Assembly: GCF_000516515.1 (NCBI RefSeq)
Contig: NZ_KI911784.1
Coordinates: forward strand, 3,758,633 to 3,822,632
Length of the DNA stretch: 64,000 bases
Direction: 5' to 3'
Origin: Chloroflexus sp. Y-396-1
GTDB lineage: Bacteria > Chloroflexota > Chloroflexia > Chloroflexales > Chloroflexaceae
Part shown: positions 27,392 through 35,806 of the stretch, one piece after another
Position numbering within the stretch: the stretch's first letter is position 1
Layout of the letters: the number at the start of each line of letters is the position of its first letter
The notes under the pieces: model-generated
The model's input: the letters and a program-made list of their open reading frames with translations, nothing else
The model's database searches: none
Told to the model about the DNA's origin: nothing
Made by a program: the position numbers and the translations under genes

Positions 27392-28333
27392 CTATCGATC
27401 ACCATTGATAAGCTCTTGCCAGCGGTACCGACAATTCGTACAGTAGGTAATCCGGTATCCGGCGACCGTCGCTCGTTGCAGAGCGTGACCACAATTCGGG
27501 CAAGTGGTTGTCTGCACAGCGCCATCTCCTGTTACCAACGGTGCAGCCATTGGTGGTGCGGGTGGTTGCGCGGCAACCAGTCGGGCCGGTTGCATATTCC
27601 ACATCTTACTTAACAACTCAACAATCTGCGCGTAATCGATAGCACCACGCGAGCGCGGATCGTGTTCATAAATCGTCTTGCCCACGGCTGAAGCTTCAGA
27701 AAGGCGAACATTCACCCGCACCGGCGGTAACACCAGTTGACCATAGGTGCGATTGAGATGGGCCAGCAACGTGATTGACTGTTTCATGCGGGGATCGACC
27801 ATGGTTGGGATGATTGCCCGCACCACTGTTGTTCCCCCTTTCACCCGACCGATTTGGGCAATCAGTTTCTCAAGACCCTTGATCGCAAACGGCTCGACGG
27901 TAGTTGGAATTATGACATCGGTTGCTGCGATCAACGCATTCTGATTGAGAACCGTCAGCGAACCACCACAATCGAAGAAGATAAAGTCATATTCCTGACG
28001 CAATGGCCGCACCAATTGTTCGAGCACACGCGCCCAATCGGCGCGTCCGGCAATCGCCTGATGGGCCAGCAGTAAGCTCTCGTTGGCAGCGACCAGATCG
28101 AGGTTGGGGCGGGCAGACACGCGCACATCGGCCAATGGCTTGTGATCAACGATGGCTTCATACAGAGTACGCTTTGGCTGCACACCCAGCGCCATTCCCA
28201 GATTACCCTGGGCATCTATATCAATGAGTAGCACGCGGGCGCCTTTCAGCGCCAGACCAGCACTGACGTTTACGACTGTCGTGGTTTTGCCGATTCCACC
28301 TTTGAGATTGATAACGGCAACCACCCGCGCCAT
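27392..28333 (-). CDS. ParA/Soj-like ATPase with C-terminal zinc ribbon
   Basis: A 313-residue ParA-family ATPase. The deviant Walker A 'NLKGGIGKTTTVVNVSAGLA' (about 9-28), Walker A' 'VLLIDIDAQGNLGMALG' and Walker B 'DFIFFDCGGSL' are intact. After the ATPase domain (ending near 255) a Pro/Ala linker leads to a zinc ribbon with 'CPNCGHAL' and 'YCTNCRYRW' at the C-terminus, unusual for chromosome-partition ParA. No parB gene or parS-like cluster is near. AAGGAG precedes the ATG. A role in positioning a protein complex, rather than in DNA segregation, is possible. Confidence 0.85.
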   Translation of the reverse strand: MARVVAVINLKGGIGKTTTVVNVSAGLALKGARVLLIDIDAQGNLGMALGVQPKRTLYEAIVDHKPLADVRVSARPNLDLVAANESLLLAHQAIAGRADWARVLEQLVRPLRQEYDFIFFDCGGSLTVLNQNALIAATDVIIPTTVEPFAIKGLEKLIAQIGRVKGGTTVVRAIIPTMVDPRMKQSITLLAHLNRTYGQLVLPPVRVNVRLSEASAVGKTIYEHDPRSRGAIDYAQIVELLSKMWNMQPARLVAAQPPAPPMAAPLVTGDGAVQTTTCPNCGHALQRATVAGYRITYCTNCRYRWQELINGDR

Positions 28334-28368
28334 GCGATGCTCCTTATGCGGATGCTGTTCAATGCTTT

Positions 28369-28400
28369 GCCAGTGTAGTAGAGCACTGGCGGCTTGTCAA
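28369..28400 (-). promoter_or_regulatory. Strong promoter with operator-like inverted repeat for the ParA-like gene
   Basis: On the minus strand TTGACA (28395-28400) and TACACT (28372-28377) are separated by 17 bases, close to consensus. A perfect 7-bp inverted repeat GCCAGTG-N8-CACTGGC (28369-28375 and 28384-28390) lies over the -10 box and spacer, the position of an operator. Confidence 0.6.
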
Positions 28401-28775
28401 GATAGGAAAGAGGGAGAGGAAAGAGGACGAGAGCAGAAGCACGTGCAGAAGGGGCAGATACCTGTTCTGACGGTGGTCTGAGGCCATGCTCTTCGTCGGT
28501 GCGCCGATCATCCTGTTAGCGCACGGTCGGGGCGGGGTCCAACCCCTGCATACCCTGCACAACGCGGGCTAGCGGCCCGCGCACCCAGGTGTTCATCAAT
28601 GTCCCGCCGTTTTTGCATCGTCCGGTCAAAGTCATACAAACCCTATAGGTATCGACTCCCAAATCCCTCCCCCAAACGAGTGAGCTGAATTCACTGTATC
28701 AAGGGTAGCATACCGATGTCACTCCCTGTATTCTGTTCCTGTACATTCAATTGGATATAGCGGATGGAGCCGGTT
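28401..28775. other. Intergenic region with dispersed repeat
   Basis: The gap between the divergent ParA-like and kinase genes holds a purine-rich stretch (28401-28445), a family 2 repeat copy (28555-28628) and about 140 further bases in which I see no clear signal. Confidence 0.5.
28555..28628. repeat. Dispersed intergenic repeat, family 2, copy B
   Basis: It contains CTGCACAACG, the palindromic core GCGGGCTAGCGGCCCGC, CGCGCACCCAGG, and TTTTGCATCGTCCGGTCA at 28611-28628. The same blocks occur in the same order at 1493-1607, where the core is degraded. Confidence 0.65.
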
Positions 28776-31094
28776 ATGGCAGATCGCGATCAAAGTATCA
28801 GACGCATCGAAATCGTTGCCGCAGCGCTGGTAGTAGTGACGAGCGGGTTTTTAGGTGGATTTGGTGCACGATCCATCGTTATCGGTGATTGGGCAATAGG
28901 CGTCGCGTTTCTGGCAATTGGGATCATCAGCGTACTGCTCTCATTGAGCGTTCGTCCTTCTCAACATCAAAAAGTCTCAACTGCGATGTTGATCATCCTG
29001 ATCCTGAAAGCCGGTTTTGGGGTTCTAGCAGTAACTTCCACGCTCCTGATTGTTGCCGGGCAGGATCTGATCGCCATCTGGTCAGGTTTTCCACCAGCAT
29101 CGCGTCAGGTAATCCGGCTCACAGCCCTGGCAGTCGTTGTTGGGCAGGGAATAGTATTGCTACTGGTAACATTAACCTTACGACAGGCGATCATCCCTCA
29201 GTTGCGGCGAGAAATCGAACTGCGGATGCGCGATCTTGGTGAACAACAATCGGCGCTGATCGCCCAATTGCGCGAGGCTGCCATCCAAGAGGAGCGCAAC
29301 CGCCTGGCGCGTGATCTGCACGATACCATCAAGCAGCAATTGTTCAGCATCAATGTTGCTGCTGCGACGGCGCAAAGTCTGCTTCGTCACAACCCTGAAG
29401 CCATAGTGCAACACCTTCAGCATGTGCGCGACCTGTCGCAGGCGGCGATGGCGGAGATGAAGGCGCTGTTGACCCAACTGCGCCCGCAACCACTGGCAAC
29501 CGTGGGTCTGATCGAAGCCATCCGCGATCAACTCGAAGCGCTACGCTTTCGCGCCGAAGTGACTACTGAGCTGCACTACGATGCGTTGCCTGATGAGGGC
29601 CGCCTGCCGCTCGGCGCGCAGGAAACCATCTTTCGCGTTGTGCAAGAGGCACTGTCGAATGTGGCGCGCCACGCACGGGCTCGCCACACTCAGGTGGCCC
29701 TGACTTGCGAGACGACGAACGGAAGTGAGGTGCTGCACGTTTGTATCACTGACGACGGACAGGGGTTTGATCCGGCGACGACGCCGTCTGGAATGGGACT
29801 CACCAATATGCGCACGCGCATCGAGGCGATCGGCGGAACGTTGGCGGTGTGCTCAACACCGAATAGCGGAACCACCGTATGCTTTCGCATTCCGCTCCTG
29901 AAACTCGAAACTTATAGGGAAAAGGAACGACGTATGAAAGAAGAAAACCTTCAGCATGTCTATGTTGCAGGTGGTCTAACCGCACTGACGGGAATTGCGT
30001 TTGTGCTCGCTCTATTCCCGTTACTGATTGCGATCACCGGAAGCGGGCTATCTTATCTTGCAGGCATCGGGATCGTCGGCGTCATTGTCGGTGTGCCGCT
30101 GGCATTCGCGACGTGGAACTGGCGTCGTCGTGCCCTGAAGCATGACCCTGATTCGATCTGGCGGAAGGTGTTGCGATCATACGACATAATGATAGCCATC
30201 TTTCTGATGGTTTTGCTGGGATGGTTCGCCTTTTCACTACGAAGCATTGCCATAGTGCTGATCATCGCCATTGCTTTGGTTGTTGCCACCGTTAGTCTTG
30301 TGCGCCTTTACCGGGTGCTCGATGCCCGGTTGACTGAATGGGCAACGATACCTGCGCTGCGGATTCAGTTGCGCGAACACTGCTTCCTACTTGCATTTAT
30401 GGTCGCTTTTCAGGTCTTGGTCTACGGCGGATTATTTGGGCCGATACAGGAAGTAACTCTCTTCCACGATAGGCTCGATCAGCGCTGGTTTATCTCATTC
30501 CTTGCGCTCGGATATCCACTATTTATTCCGCTCGGTGTCCTCAGCATCTTTCTTACTCGGCGGCAGATCCGGCGGTTGGAGGCGCTAGAGAATTCGCAAG
30601 TAGTGACTGAACCGGTCTGCGACGCACATGTGCGCCGGTTGCGTATGGTCGCTCGTAGTCTGACGCTGGCATACCACGCGCTCTGTGTTGCGATTGGATG
30701 GTTCATATGGATGCACATTCCGCCAGTCGCGATAGCAATGGGGGTGATTGCTCTCGTGTTACTGGCGATCAAGTGGCGCGTCGAACGTACTCTTACGGCA
30801 CGTGTTGGCGAATGGTCAACCTTTCAAGCGCAACAGTCGGCAATGGCGCTCTACCTCACCTTCCTGCTCGCCAACATTGCCGGCATCCTGGGGGGCATCT
30901 TAGGGTCGGCGATGGTATGGAGCGGACTTGACACATCCAGCGCGGCGTTCGACAACGACGCCGGTATGCTGCCGACCATTGCTCCATGGACGATCTTCGG
31001 GTTCGGAACTTGGTGGCTCGGTACATGGATCTATCTGTCGATGCAGGTGATCATCTCCTGGCAGCGCATCCGCGCCTTGGCGCAGCGGAAGTGA
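28776..31094 (+). CDS. NarL-type sensor histidine kinase fused to a C-terminal polytopic membrane domain
   Basis: A 772-residue protein. Four N-terminal membrane helices (about 13-35, 38-58, 70-93, 113-136) lead to a HisKA_3 dimerisation domain with 'EERNRLARDLHDTIKQQLF'; His182 is the predicted phosphorylation site. The ATPase domain shows 'VVQEALSNVARHARA', 'DDGQGFDP' and 'GMGLTNMRTRIEAIGG'. The kinase ends near residue 380. A second half (about 387-772) then has about ten membrane helices and no enzymatic signature. AAAGGAA lies just before the in-frame ATG at 29934, so the second half may also be made separately. The ATG at 28776 (GGAG six bases upstream) is preferred to the ATG at 28764. 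The likely partner is the response regulator at 32491. Confidence 0.85.
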   Translation: MADRDQSIRRIEIVAAALVVVTSGFLGGFGARSIVIGDWAIGVAFLAIGIISVLLSLSVRPSQHQKVSTAMLIILILKAGFGVLAVTSTLLIVAGQDLIAIWSGFPPASRQVIRLTALAVVVGQGIVLLLVTLTLRQAIIPQLRREIELRMRDLGEQQSALIAQLREAAIQEERNRLARDLHDTIKQQLFSINVAAATAQSLLRHNPEAIVQHLQHVRDLSQAAMAEMKALLTQLRPQPLATVGLIEAIRDQLEALRFRAEVTTELHYDALPDEGRLPLGAQETIFRVVQEALSNVARHARARHTQVALTCETTNGSEVLHVCITDDGQGFDPATTPSGMGLTNMRTRIEAIGGTLAVCSTPNSGTTVCFRIPLLKLETYREKERRMKEENLQHVYVAGGLTALTGIAFVLALFPLLIAITGSGLSYLAGIGIVGVIVGVPLAFATWNWRRRALKHDPDSIWRKVLRSYDIMIAIFLMVLLGWFAFSLRSIAIVLIIAIALVVATVSLVRLYRVLDARLTEWATIPALRIQLREHCFLLAFMVAFQVLVYGGLFGPIQEVTLFHDRLDQRWFISFLALGYPLFIPLGVLSIFLTRRQIRRLEALENSQVVTEPVCDAHVRRLRMVARSLTLAYHALCVAIGWFIWMHIPPVAIAMGVIALVLLAIKWRVERTLTARVGEWSTFQAQQSAMALYLTFLLANIAGILGGILGSAMVWSGLDTSSAAFDNDAGMLPTIAPWTIFGFGTWWLGTWIYLSMQVIISWQRIRALAQRK

Positions 31095-31181
31095 CAGCCT
31101 GAACCTCAACTGGTGGTTTCATTCGTCTTATGAGTTGCAACCGGAGTCTAGTGGCTTACAATGTCAAAGAAAGGAATTGTT

Positions 31182-32429
31182 ATGGAACAGCCCGTAACCC
31201 CAACCCCGGCACGTGAACGGATCGACCTGCTCGACATCCTGCGCGGATTCGCGCTCCTGGGTATCCTGATCGTCAACATGGGTATCTTCAGTTTCCCGTT
31301 CATCGCTCAGTTCACTCGAACACCACGCGGCGATAGTGTCCTCGATCATGCAACCGAGTTCCTCATCATGGCGTTAGCCACCGGCAAGTTCTACCCGTTG
31401 TTTTCATTCCTCTTCGGGCTGGGTATGTGGATGCAAATAGAACGCATCCAGGCGGTTGGCGGCAGTCCTGGGCGTTTTATGGTGCGTCGCTTGCTGGTCT
31501 TGATGGGATTTGGTCTGATACATTCACTGCTCATTTGGAACGGCGACGTTCTGTTTGTCTATGCGCTGGTCGGGCTGGTAGCGCTCCTCTTCCGCAAGGT
31601 TCAACCGCGCACGCTTCTGATCTGGGCTGGTATCCTGGTAGCGATCCCGGTCATCTTTGGTACTGGCTTCGTGGCTCTGGGGACACTGCTGGCGGGCGAT
31701 ATGAGCGGTGCGGCAGAAGGAATGGCGATGTTTCGCGACCTGGAGCAGCGCACCATCGAGATCTACGCCCGTGGTTCGTGGGCAGAGATTTTCGTCTGGC
31801 GTGCCATTGAGTGGCTGCTGTTCCAGTTTTTCTTGTTCCTGAATGGAGGTATGCTCCAAATTCTGGCGCTCTTTCTAATCGGCATGTATTTCGGCAAGCG
31901 CCAAATCTTTCGGAATCTGAACAAGGGGCCAGCATCTGATCGTCGGCTACCTGCCGGAGGCGTGTGCCTCGTGGGAGGACTGATTGCCAATCTTGTCTTG
32001 GCATGGCAGATTCAGGTCACAGATCCTTCTTCGCCACTGGCAGGATTGTGGCCTGTTCTGATACTGGTTGCTGGCCCAATTCTGAGTTACGGGTATCTGG
32101 CCCTGTTCGTAACGTTAACGCGCACCGATGTCTGGCGCCATCGTCTGCAACCACTGGCAGCAGCGGGTCGGATGGCGTTAAGCAACTACATCTCTCAATC
32201 GATCATCTGTACCTTAATCTTCTACAGTTATGGACTAGGATTGTTTGGACAGGTGGGTGCTTTCGCTGGGTTGCTGATCAGCATCGTGATCTGGGTAGTG
32301 CAACTGGGGATCAGCCTCTTGTGGCTCCGCCACTTCCAATATGGCCCATTGGAGTGGGCGTGGCGTAGCCTGACCTACGGCAAATCTCAGACAATAACAC
32401 TACCGGCGCATCGCCCATCGACATTATAG
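31182..32429 (+). CDS. DUF418 family membrane protein
   Basis: A 415-residue polytopic membrane protein. 'RIDLLDILRGFALLGILIVN' at the N-terminus and 'LQPLAAAGRMALSNYISQSI' near the C-terminus are the hallmarks of DUF418 proteins, which often carry about ten helices and are thought to be transport- or acyltransferase-3-related. The end 'FQYGPLEWAWRSLTYG' matches the family terminus. The start at 31182 has AAGGAA seven bases upstream; an ATG at 31161 is possible. It lies between the histidine kinase and the response regulator on the same strand, so it may be part of, or a target of, that two-component system. Confidence 0.85.
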   Translation: MEQPVTPTPARERIDLLDILRGFALLGILIVNMGIFSFPFIAQFTRTPRGDSVLDHATEFLIMALATGKFYPLFSFLFGLGMWMQIERIQAVGGSPGRFMVRRLLVLMGFGLIHSLLIWNGDVLFVYALVGLVALLFRKVQPRTLLIWAGILVAIPVIFGTGFVALGTLLAGDMSGAAEGMAMFRDLEQRTIEIYARGSWAEIFVWRAIEWLLFQFFLFLNGGMLQILALFLIGMYFGKRQIFRNLNKGPASDRRLPAGGVCLVGGLIANLVLAWQIQVTDPSSPLAGLWPVLILVAGPILSYGYLALFVTLTRTDVWRHRLQPLAAAGRMALSNYISQSIICTLIFYSYGLGLFGQVGAFAGLLISIVIWVVQLGISLLWLRHFQYGPLEWAWRSLTYGKSQTITLPAHRPSTL

Positions 32430-32454
32430 GGAACCCTGCTCGGGTATCATTAAC

Positions 32455-32486
32455 CATCCCCCTACGCTCATCGTCGTAGGGGGATG
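32455..32486 (+). promoter_or_regulatory. Stable hairpin ahead of the response regulator
   Basis: CATCCCCCTACG (32455-32466) and CGTAGGGGGATG (32475-32486) form a perfect 12-bp stem around an 8-base loop. It has no T-run, so it is not a normal intrinsic terminator. The 3' arm ends four bases before the ATG at 32491 and contains the only G-rich stretch that could act as its ribosome-binding site, so it could hold that site in a stem or partially stop read-through from the DUF418 gene. Confidence 0.6.
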
Positions 32487-32490
32487 AGAG

Positions 32491-33141
32491 ATGCAAGAAA
32501 CAGAGAGACAGCCTATGAATCCTATCCGTATCGCTCTTATTGACGATCACAGAATCGTTCGGCGCGGATTAAGCGCCTACTTTGCCGCTCAACCCGATAT
32601 TATTGTCGTTGGGGAGGCCAGCAGTGGAGAGGAAGCGTTACAACTCGCCGAAAGCTGGCAGGCGGATGTCATTGTGATCGACGTGCTTATGCCAGGTGGT
32701 ATCGACGGCATTGAAACCACCCGTCGTCTGAAGCGCTTGCTCCCGCGCACACAAATCATCATCCTGAGTGGATACGCTGACGACGCTCGAGTCATTGGCG
32801 CCTTGCGTGCAGGTGCAATCACCTACGTCGAGAAAGACAGCCAGCCGGAGCAGTTGCTTGAAGCAGTGCGGGGAGCAGTGCAAGGTAAAGCAATATTTGA
32901 ACCAACGCTTATGCAGCGTATCCTCCAGGCTCAGACGATGAAAAGCAGCGATGTCTTGACCGAACGCGAGAGCGAGGTGCTAAGATTGCTGGCAGAGGGG
33001 CTGACCAATGCCGAAATTGCGGTACGGCTGTCGGTGAGTGAAGAGACGGTAAAAACCCATGTTGCCGGCATCCTGCGCAAACTTGGTCTGGCACATCGCA
33101 CTCAGGCAGCGATCTATGCGCTACGTAACGGGCTCGTTTGA
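32491..33141 (+). CDS. NarL/LuxR-type response regulator
   Basis: A 216-residue two-component response regulator. The receiver domain starts 'IRIALIDDHRIVRRGL'; Asp64 in 'VIVIDVLMPGG' is the predicted phosphoacceptor and 'YVEKDS' holds the conserved Lys. The LuxR-type HTH is at the C-terminus ('LTERESEVLRLLAEGLTNAE', 'SEETVKTHVAGILRKLGLAH'). It is the expected partner of the HisKA_3 kinase at 28776, which belongs to the matching family. An alternative start is the ATG at 32515, which gives the N-terminus more usual for this family. Its stop codon abuts the stop codon of the convergent TetR gene. Confidence 0.9.
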   Translation: MQETERQPMNPIRIALIDDHRIVRRGLSAYFAAQPDIIVVGEASSGEEALQLAESWQADVIVIDVLMPGGIDGIETTRRLKRLLPRTQIIILSGYADDARVIGALRAGAITYVEKDSQPEQLLEAVRGAVQGKAIFEPTLMQRILQAQTMKSSDVLTERESEVLRLLAEGLTNAEIAVRLSVSEETVKTHVAGILRKLGLAHRTQAAIYALRNGLV

Positions 33142-33729
33142 CTACCGCTGCGCTAATCCATCGAAAAAGGTTGTGATGATCAGGTCGGCAATAACATCAC
33201 CATGCATCTCAGATTTTGCCTGTTCGGTGTGAAAGAACGGGTAAAGCATACCCAGCAGCAACCATGTTGCGGTATGAGGATCAACCGGTCGCAGCTCACC
33301 ACGTTCGATGCCAGCACGAATGATGGCCGAGATCGGTGCGATCAACCCCTTGGCGTAGCAATGCTCGATACTGGCGCGAGCAGTCGTGCTTAAACGAGGC
33401 AAATCGTGATTACTTAGCCGCAGCAGCGCTCGCTGAGCGGGCGCTTGAGTGAACAATCCCCGGATCAATGCCGTCAACTGGCTGCGTGTATCTGGCTGGC
33501 GTTCAGCAGATTGCACGAGTTCCGCCATCTCATTCGCCCAGTTGTTCAGTACTGCGATCAGGAGGTCTTCTTTATCACGAAAATGATGGTAGAGGCCAGC
33601 TTTCGACAAGCCAGCAGCTTCGGCAATCTCACGCATGGCAATGCCATCGTAGCCATACGTCACGATCAAGCGCGCCGCTTCATCGATAATCCGGTTCCGA
33701 ATTTGTTCTGAATGCTGTTGTCGACTCAT
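33142..33729 (-). CDS. TetR-family transcriptional regulator
   Basis: A 195-residue TetR repressor. The HTH is 'IIDEAARLIVTYGYDGIAMR' plus 'EIAEAAGLSKAGLYHHFRDK' (about 14-53). The C-terminal part resembles the TetR_C type associated with small-molecule sensing. It lies downstream of an MFS exporter on the same strand with a 204-base gap and probably regulates it through the palindrome at 35354-35367. It ends exactly where the response regulator gene ends on the other strand. Confidence 0.87.
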   Translation of the reverse strand: MSRQQHSEQIRNRIIDEAARLIVTYGYDGIAMREIAEAAGLSKAGLYHHFRDKEDLLIAVLNNWANEMAELVQSAERQPDTRSQLTALIRGLFTQAPAQRALLRLSNHDLPRLSTTARASIEHCYAKGLIAPISAIIRAGIERGELRPVDPHTATWLLLGMLYPFFHTEQAKSEMHGDVIADLIITTFFDGLAQR

Positions 33730-33933
33730 ACGATGGTTCGTGATAATAATGCCGGTACATACCTATCCTATATTGTACTCCGATGTCGCAGGCAGTTGAC
33801 AACAAGTGTCATCAGGTCGGATGGCCCCCACCACTGCCCTGAGATCGCGGGTCGCTGGCCTGCGTCCTGTTGTGGGAGCTGAGGAATGTGCGAGCAGGGC
33901 AAGTTTGGCCCTGCCCGATAACGACGGTATGTT

Positions 33934-35319
33934 TTACGAATGAACGCCTGCCAGCGCGGTCGCACGTTCAGCAGCCCGACTCTTCAGCCCGAGCGCCAGC
34001 GGTGTGAGGAGCAGCACGACGACCCCAATCACCAGGAATGCAAAGCTATAGCCGGCAACTGCACCGCCACCGGTTGCTGCCAGTAAGCCGACCAACACTG
34101 CCCCTAGCAACTGACCACTGCCCATAGTAACCGTGAGCAAGCCTTGCGCAGCGGCGCGCTCGCTGGCCGGTACTTCGTTGAGCAGGATGTAGCGTAACGC
34201 TGCACCCAGTAGGATTGCCAGTCCTAAGCCGATAACAATTGACGCAATGTAAAACATGACAAGCGTAGTTGACCACACTCCCAGCAGCACCATACCGATC
34301 CCGCTGAGCACAACTCCAACACTCACGACCATCCGCGAGCCAAAACGGTCGAGCATGCGCCCAGAAATCGGCGAACCGACAGCCATTGCCAGCACAATTG
34401 GCAAGAGCATGAAGCTAGCCGTTGAGCTGCTTACCCCGTAGGCTGCGGTCAGCAATGCTGGCACAAAGACGATAGATGACTCGGCGATCCCTGCGCCGAT
34501 GGCTAATGCTGTTGTCAACCAGATTTGCCGTGAGCGAAAGATGGCTGGTTGCAGGATCGGCTCGACAGCCCGTCGCTCGACGGTGATGAATACCGGCACA
34601 AGTGCGGCGGCCACGATCAGCGCACCTATCGCCAGTAGTGGTAATGTTCCGCCGCGAAGCTGATCTGGATCGAGGCTGGTCAACCCGTAAGCCAGTGCCG
34701 TTAGCATGATGCCAAGAGTTACCAGCCCTGCCATATCGAACGGTGTCGTCGTTGTGCGCGTGAGTCCGGGCAAGAGCCGCAGGCTGAACAGAATCAGAAC
34801 TACCGCAATTGGGATGTTGACCAGGAAGAGCCATTGCCAGCCGAGCAGTAATAGCAATCCACCAATAATCGGCCCGATGAGAAAGGCAATCCCGAAGACC
34901 GCCCCGATCAAACCGAGGGCTGATCCGCGCTGCTCAGGGGGGAATGTGTCACCGATCACCGCACTGGCTACGGGAATAACCCCACCGGCGCTGACTCCCT
35001 GTACTAGTCTCCCTGCCAACAGCAGGGTGAAAGATGGTGCGATAGCAACCAACAGCGAGCCGAGGGCAAATCCGCCCAGACTGGCGACGTACAAGAGACG
35101 GCGTCCAAAGCGATCAGAGAGGGCAGCAATGGTGGGTGTACCAACCAGGTTGCCCAATACGTAGATCGAAAAGACCCATGACAGCGCTCGTTCATCGACG
35201 GCAAAGACGCGCTGAATGACCGGCAATGCCGGCCCAACGATCGCAATATCGAGCGCTGCCATTAAGACACCGACAAATAGGAGTCCCAGAATTTGATTCC
35301 GCTGTCGTTCACTGTTCAT
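33934..35319 (-). CDS. Major facilitator superfamily drug-exporter-like transporter
   Basis: A 461-residue MFS protein, with about 14 predicted helices (DHA2-like, EmrB/QacA branch). 'MAALDIAIVGPALPVIQRVF' is the typical first helix, 'ALSDRFGRRLLYVASLGGFA' the motif A loop, and 'GRLVQGVSAGGVIPVASAVI' and 'IGAVFGIAFLIGPIIGGLLL' include motif C of proton antiporters. It should export drugs or other small molecules. The ATG at 35319 has GAGGAG nine bases upstream; the longer open frame crosses the promoter and operator and is not real. Confidence 0.9.
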   Translation of the reverse strand: MNSERQRNQILGLLFVGVLMAALDIAIVGPALPVIQRVFAVDERALSWVFSIYVLGNLVGTPTIAALSDRFGRRLLYVASLGGFALGSLLVAIAPSFTLLLAGRLVQGVSAGGVIPVASAVIGDTFPPEQRGSALGLIGAVFGIAFLIGPIIGGLLLLLGWQWLFLVNIPIAVVLILFSLRLLPGLTRTTTTPFDMAGLVTLGIMLTALAYGLTSLDPDQLRGGTLPLLAIGALIVAAALVPVFITVERRAVEPILQPAIFRSRQIWLTTALAIGAGIAESSIVFVPALLTAAYGVSSSTASFMLLPIVLAMAVGSPISGRMLDRFGSRMVVSVGVVLSGIGMVLLGVWSTTLVMFYIASIVIGLGLAILLGAALRYILLNEVPASERAAAQGLLTVTMGSGQLLGAVLVGLLAATGGGAVAGYSFAFLVIGVVVLLLTPLALGLKSRAAERATALAGVHS

Positions 35320-35353
35320 AAGCTGTGCTCTCCTCAATTTTGTACTCATACCG

Positions 35354-35377
35354 ACCGACCGGTCGGTTTGTATTATA
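35354..35377 (-). promoter_or_regulatory. Promoter -10 and TetR-type operator of the MFS exporter gene
   Basis: On the minus strand a consensus TATAAT (35372-35377) is followed by the perfect 14-bp palindrome ACCGACCGGTCGGT (35354-35367), which would cover the transcription start. A -35 box is not obvious. This placement suggests repression by the TetR protein at 33142-33729. Confidence 0.65.
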
Positions 35378-35806
35378 GCACAAGGGGTGCATAATTGAGA
35401 AGAGAGCGGAGAGAGCGGAAATGAGGTGAGTAGTGAGAAGTGAGCAGGGAGTACGGAGGACAATACCCTTCACCGGAAAGATAGAAGCAGGTTCCCAACC
35501 TGCTCGTGGAAGAGTCTGTAGCCGGTGTACTGGCATGGGGAGAGGCGAGGAAAGGGATGTGTTCATGAGGCGGGCGAGGGTTTCCAGCCGTTCGTCCCAG
35601 AACACGGCCTTTCAGCACGCGCTACCGGGTACCATACGGGTCGGTGATCATCCGTTGGCGTGGTTATGACGTGCGTCCTTGTCGCTCTGTGCGACCACTG
35701 GCGAAGGAAAGAATCTTACCCCCAAATCGCGGTATAATCAGAGCATTCGACGGATGGCAAGCGTGCGTTTTTGCGCTGCCCGATACAGATACAAAGGAGT
35801 ATCACA
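35378..35806. other. Intergenic region upstream of acyl-CoA dehydrogenase
   Basis: It contains a purine-rich stretch (35396-35460), a small palindrome GCAGGTT-CCC-AACCTGC (35487-35503) and a promoter for the downstream gene. The open frames here are compositionally odd and I see no protein family in them. Confidence 0.5.
35733..35738 (+). promoter_or_regulatory. Consensus -10 box for the acyl-CoA dehydrogenase gene
   Basis: TATAAT lies 68 bases before the ATG; no good -35 hexamer is seen at 16-18 bases. A start near 35745 would give a leader of about 62 bases. Confidence 0.4.

Noticed and set aside
35320-35463. Longer N-terminus for the MFS transporter
   Set aside because: It would translate the promoter, the operator palindrome and low-complexity DNA; a good ribosome-binding site precedes 35319.
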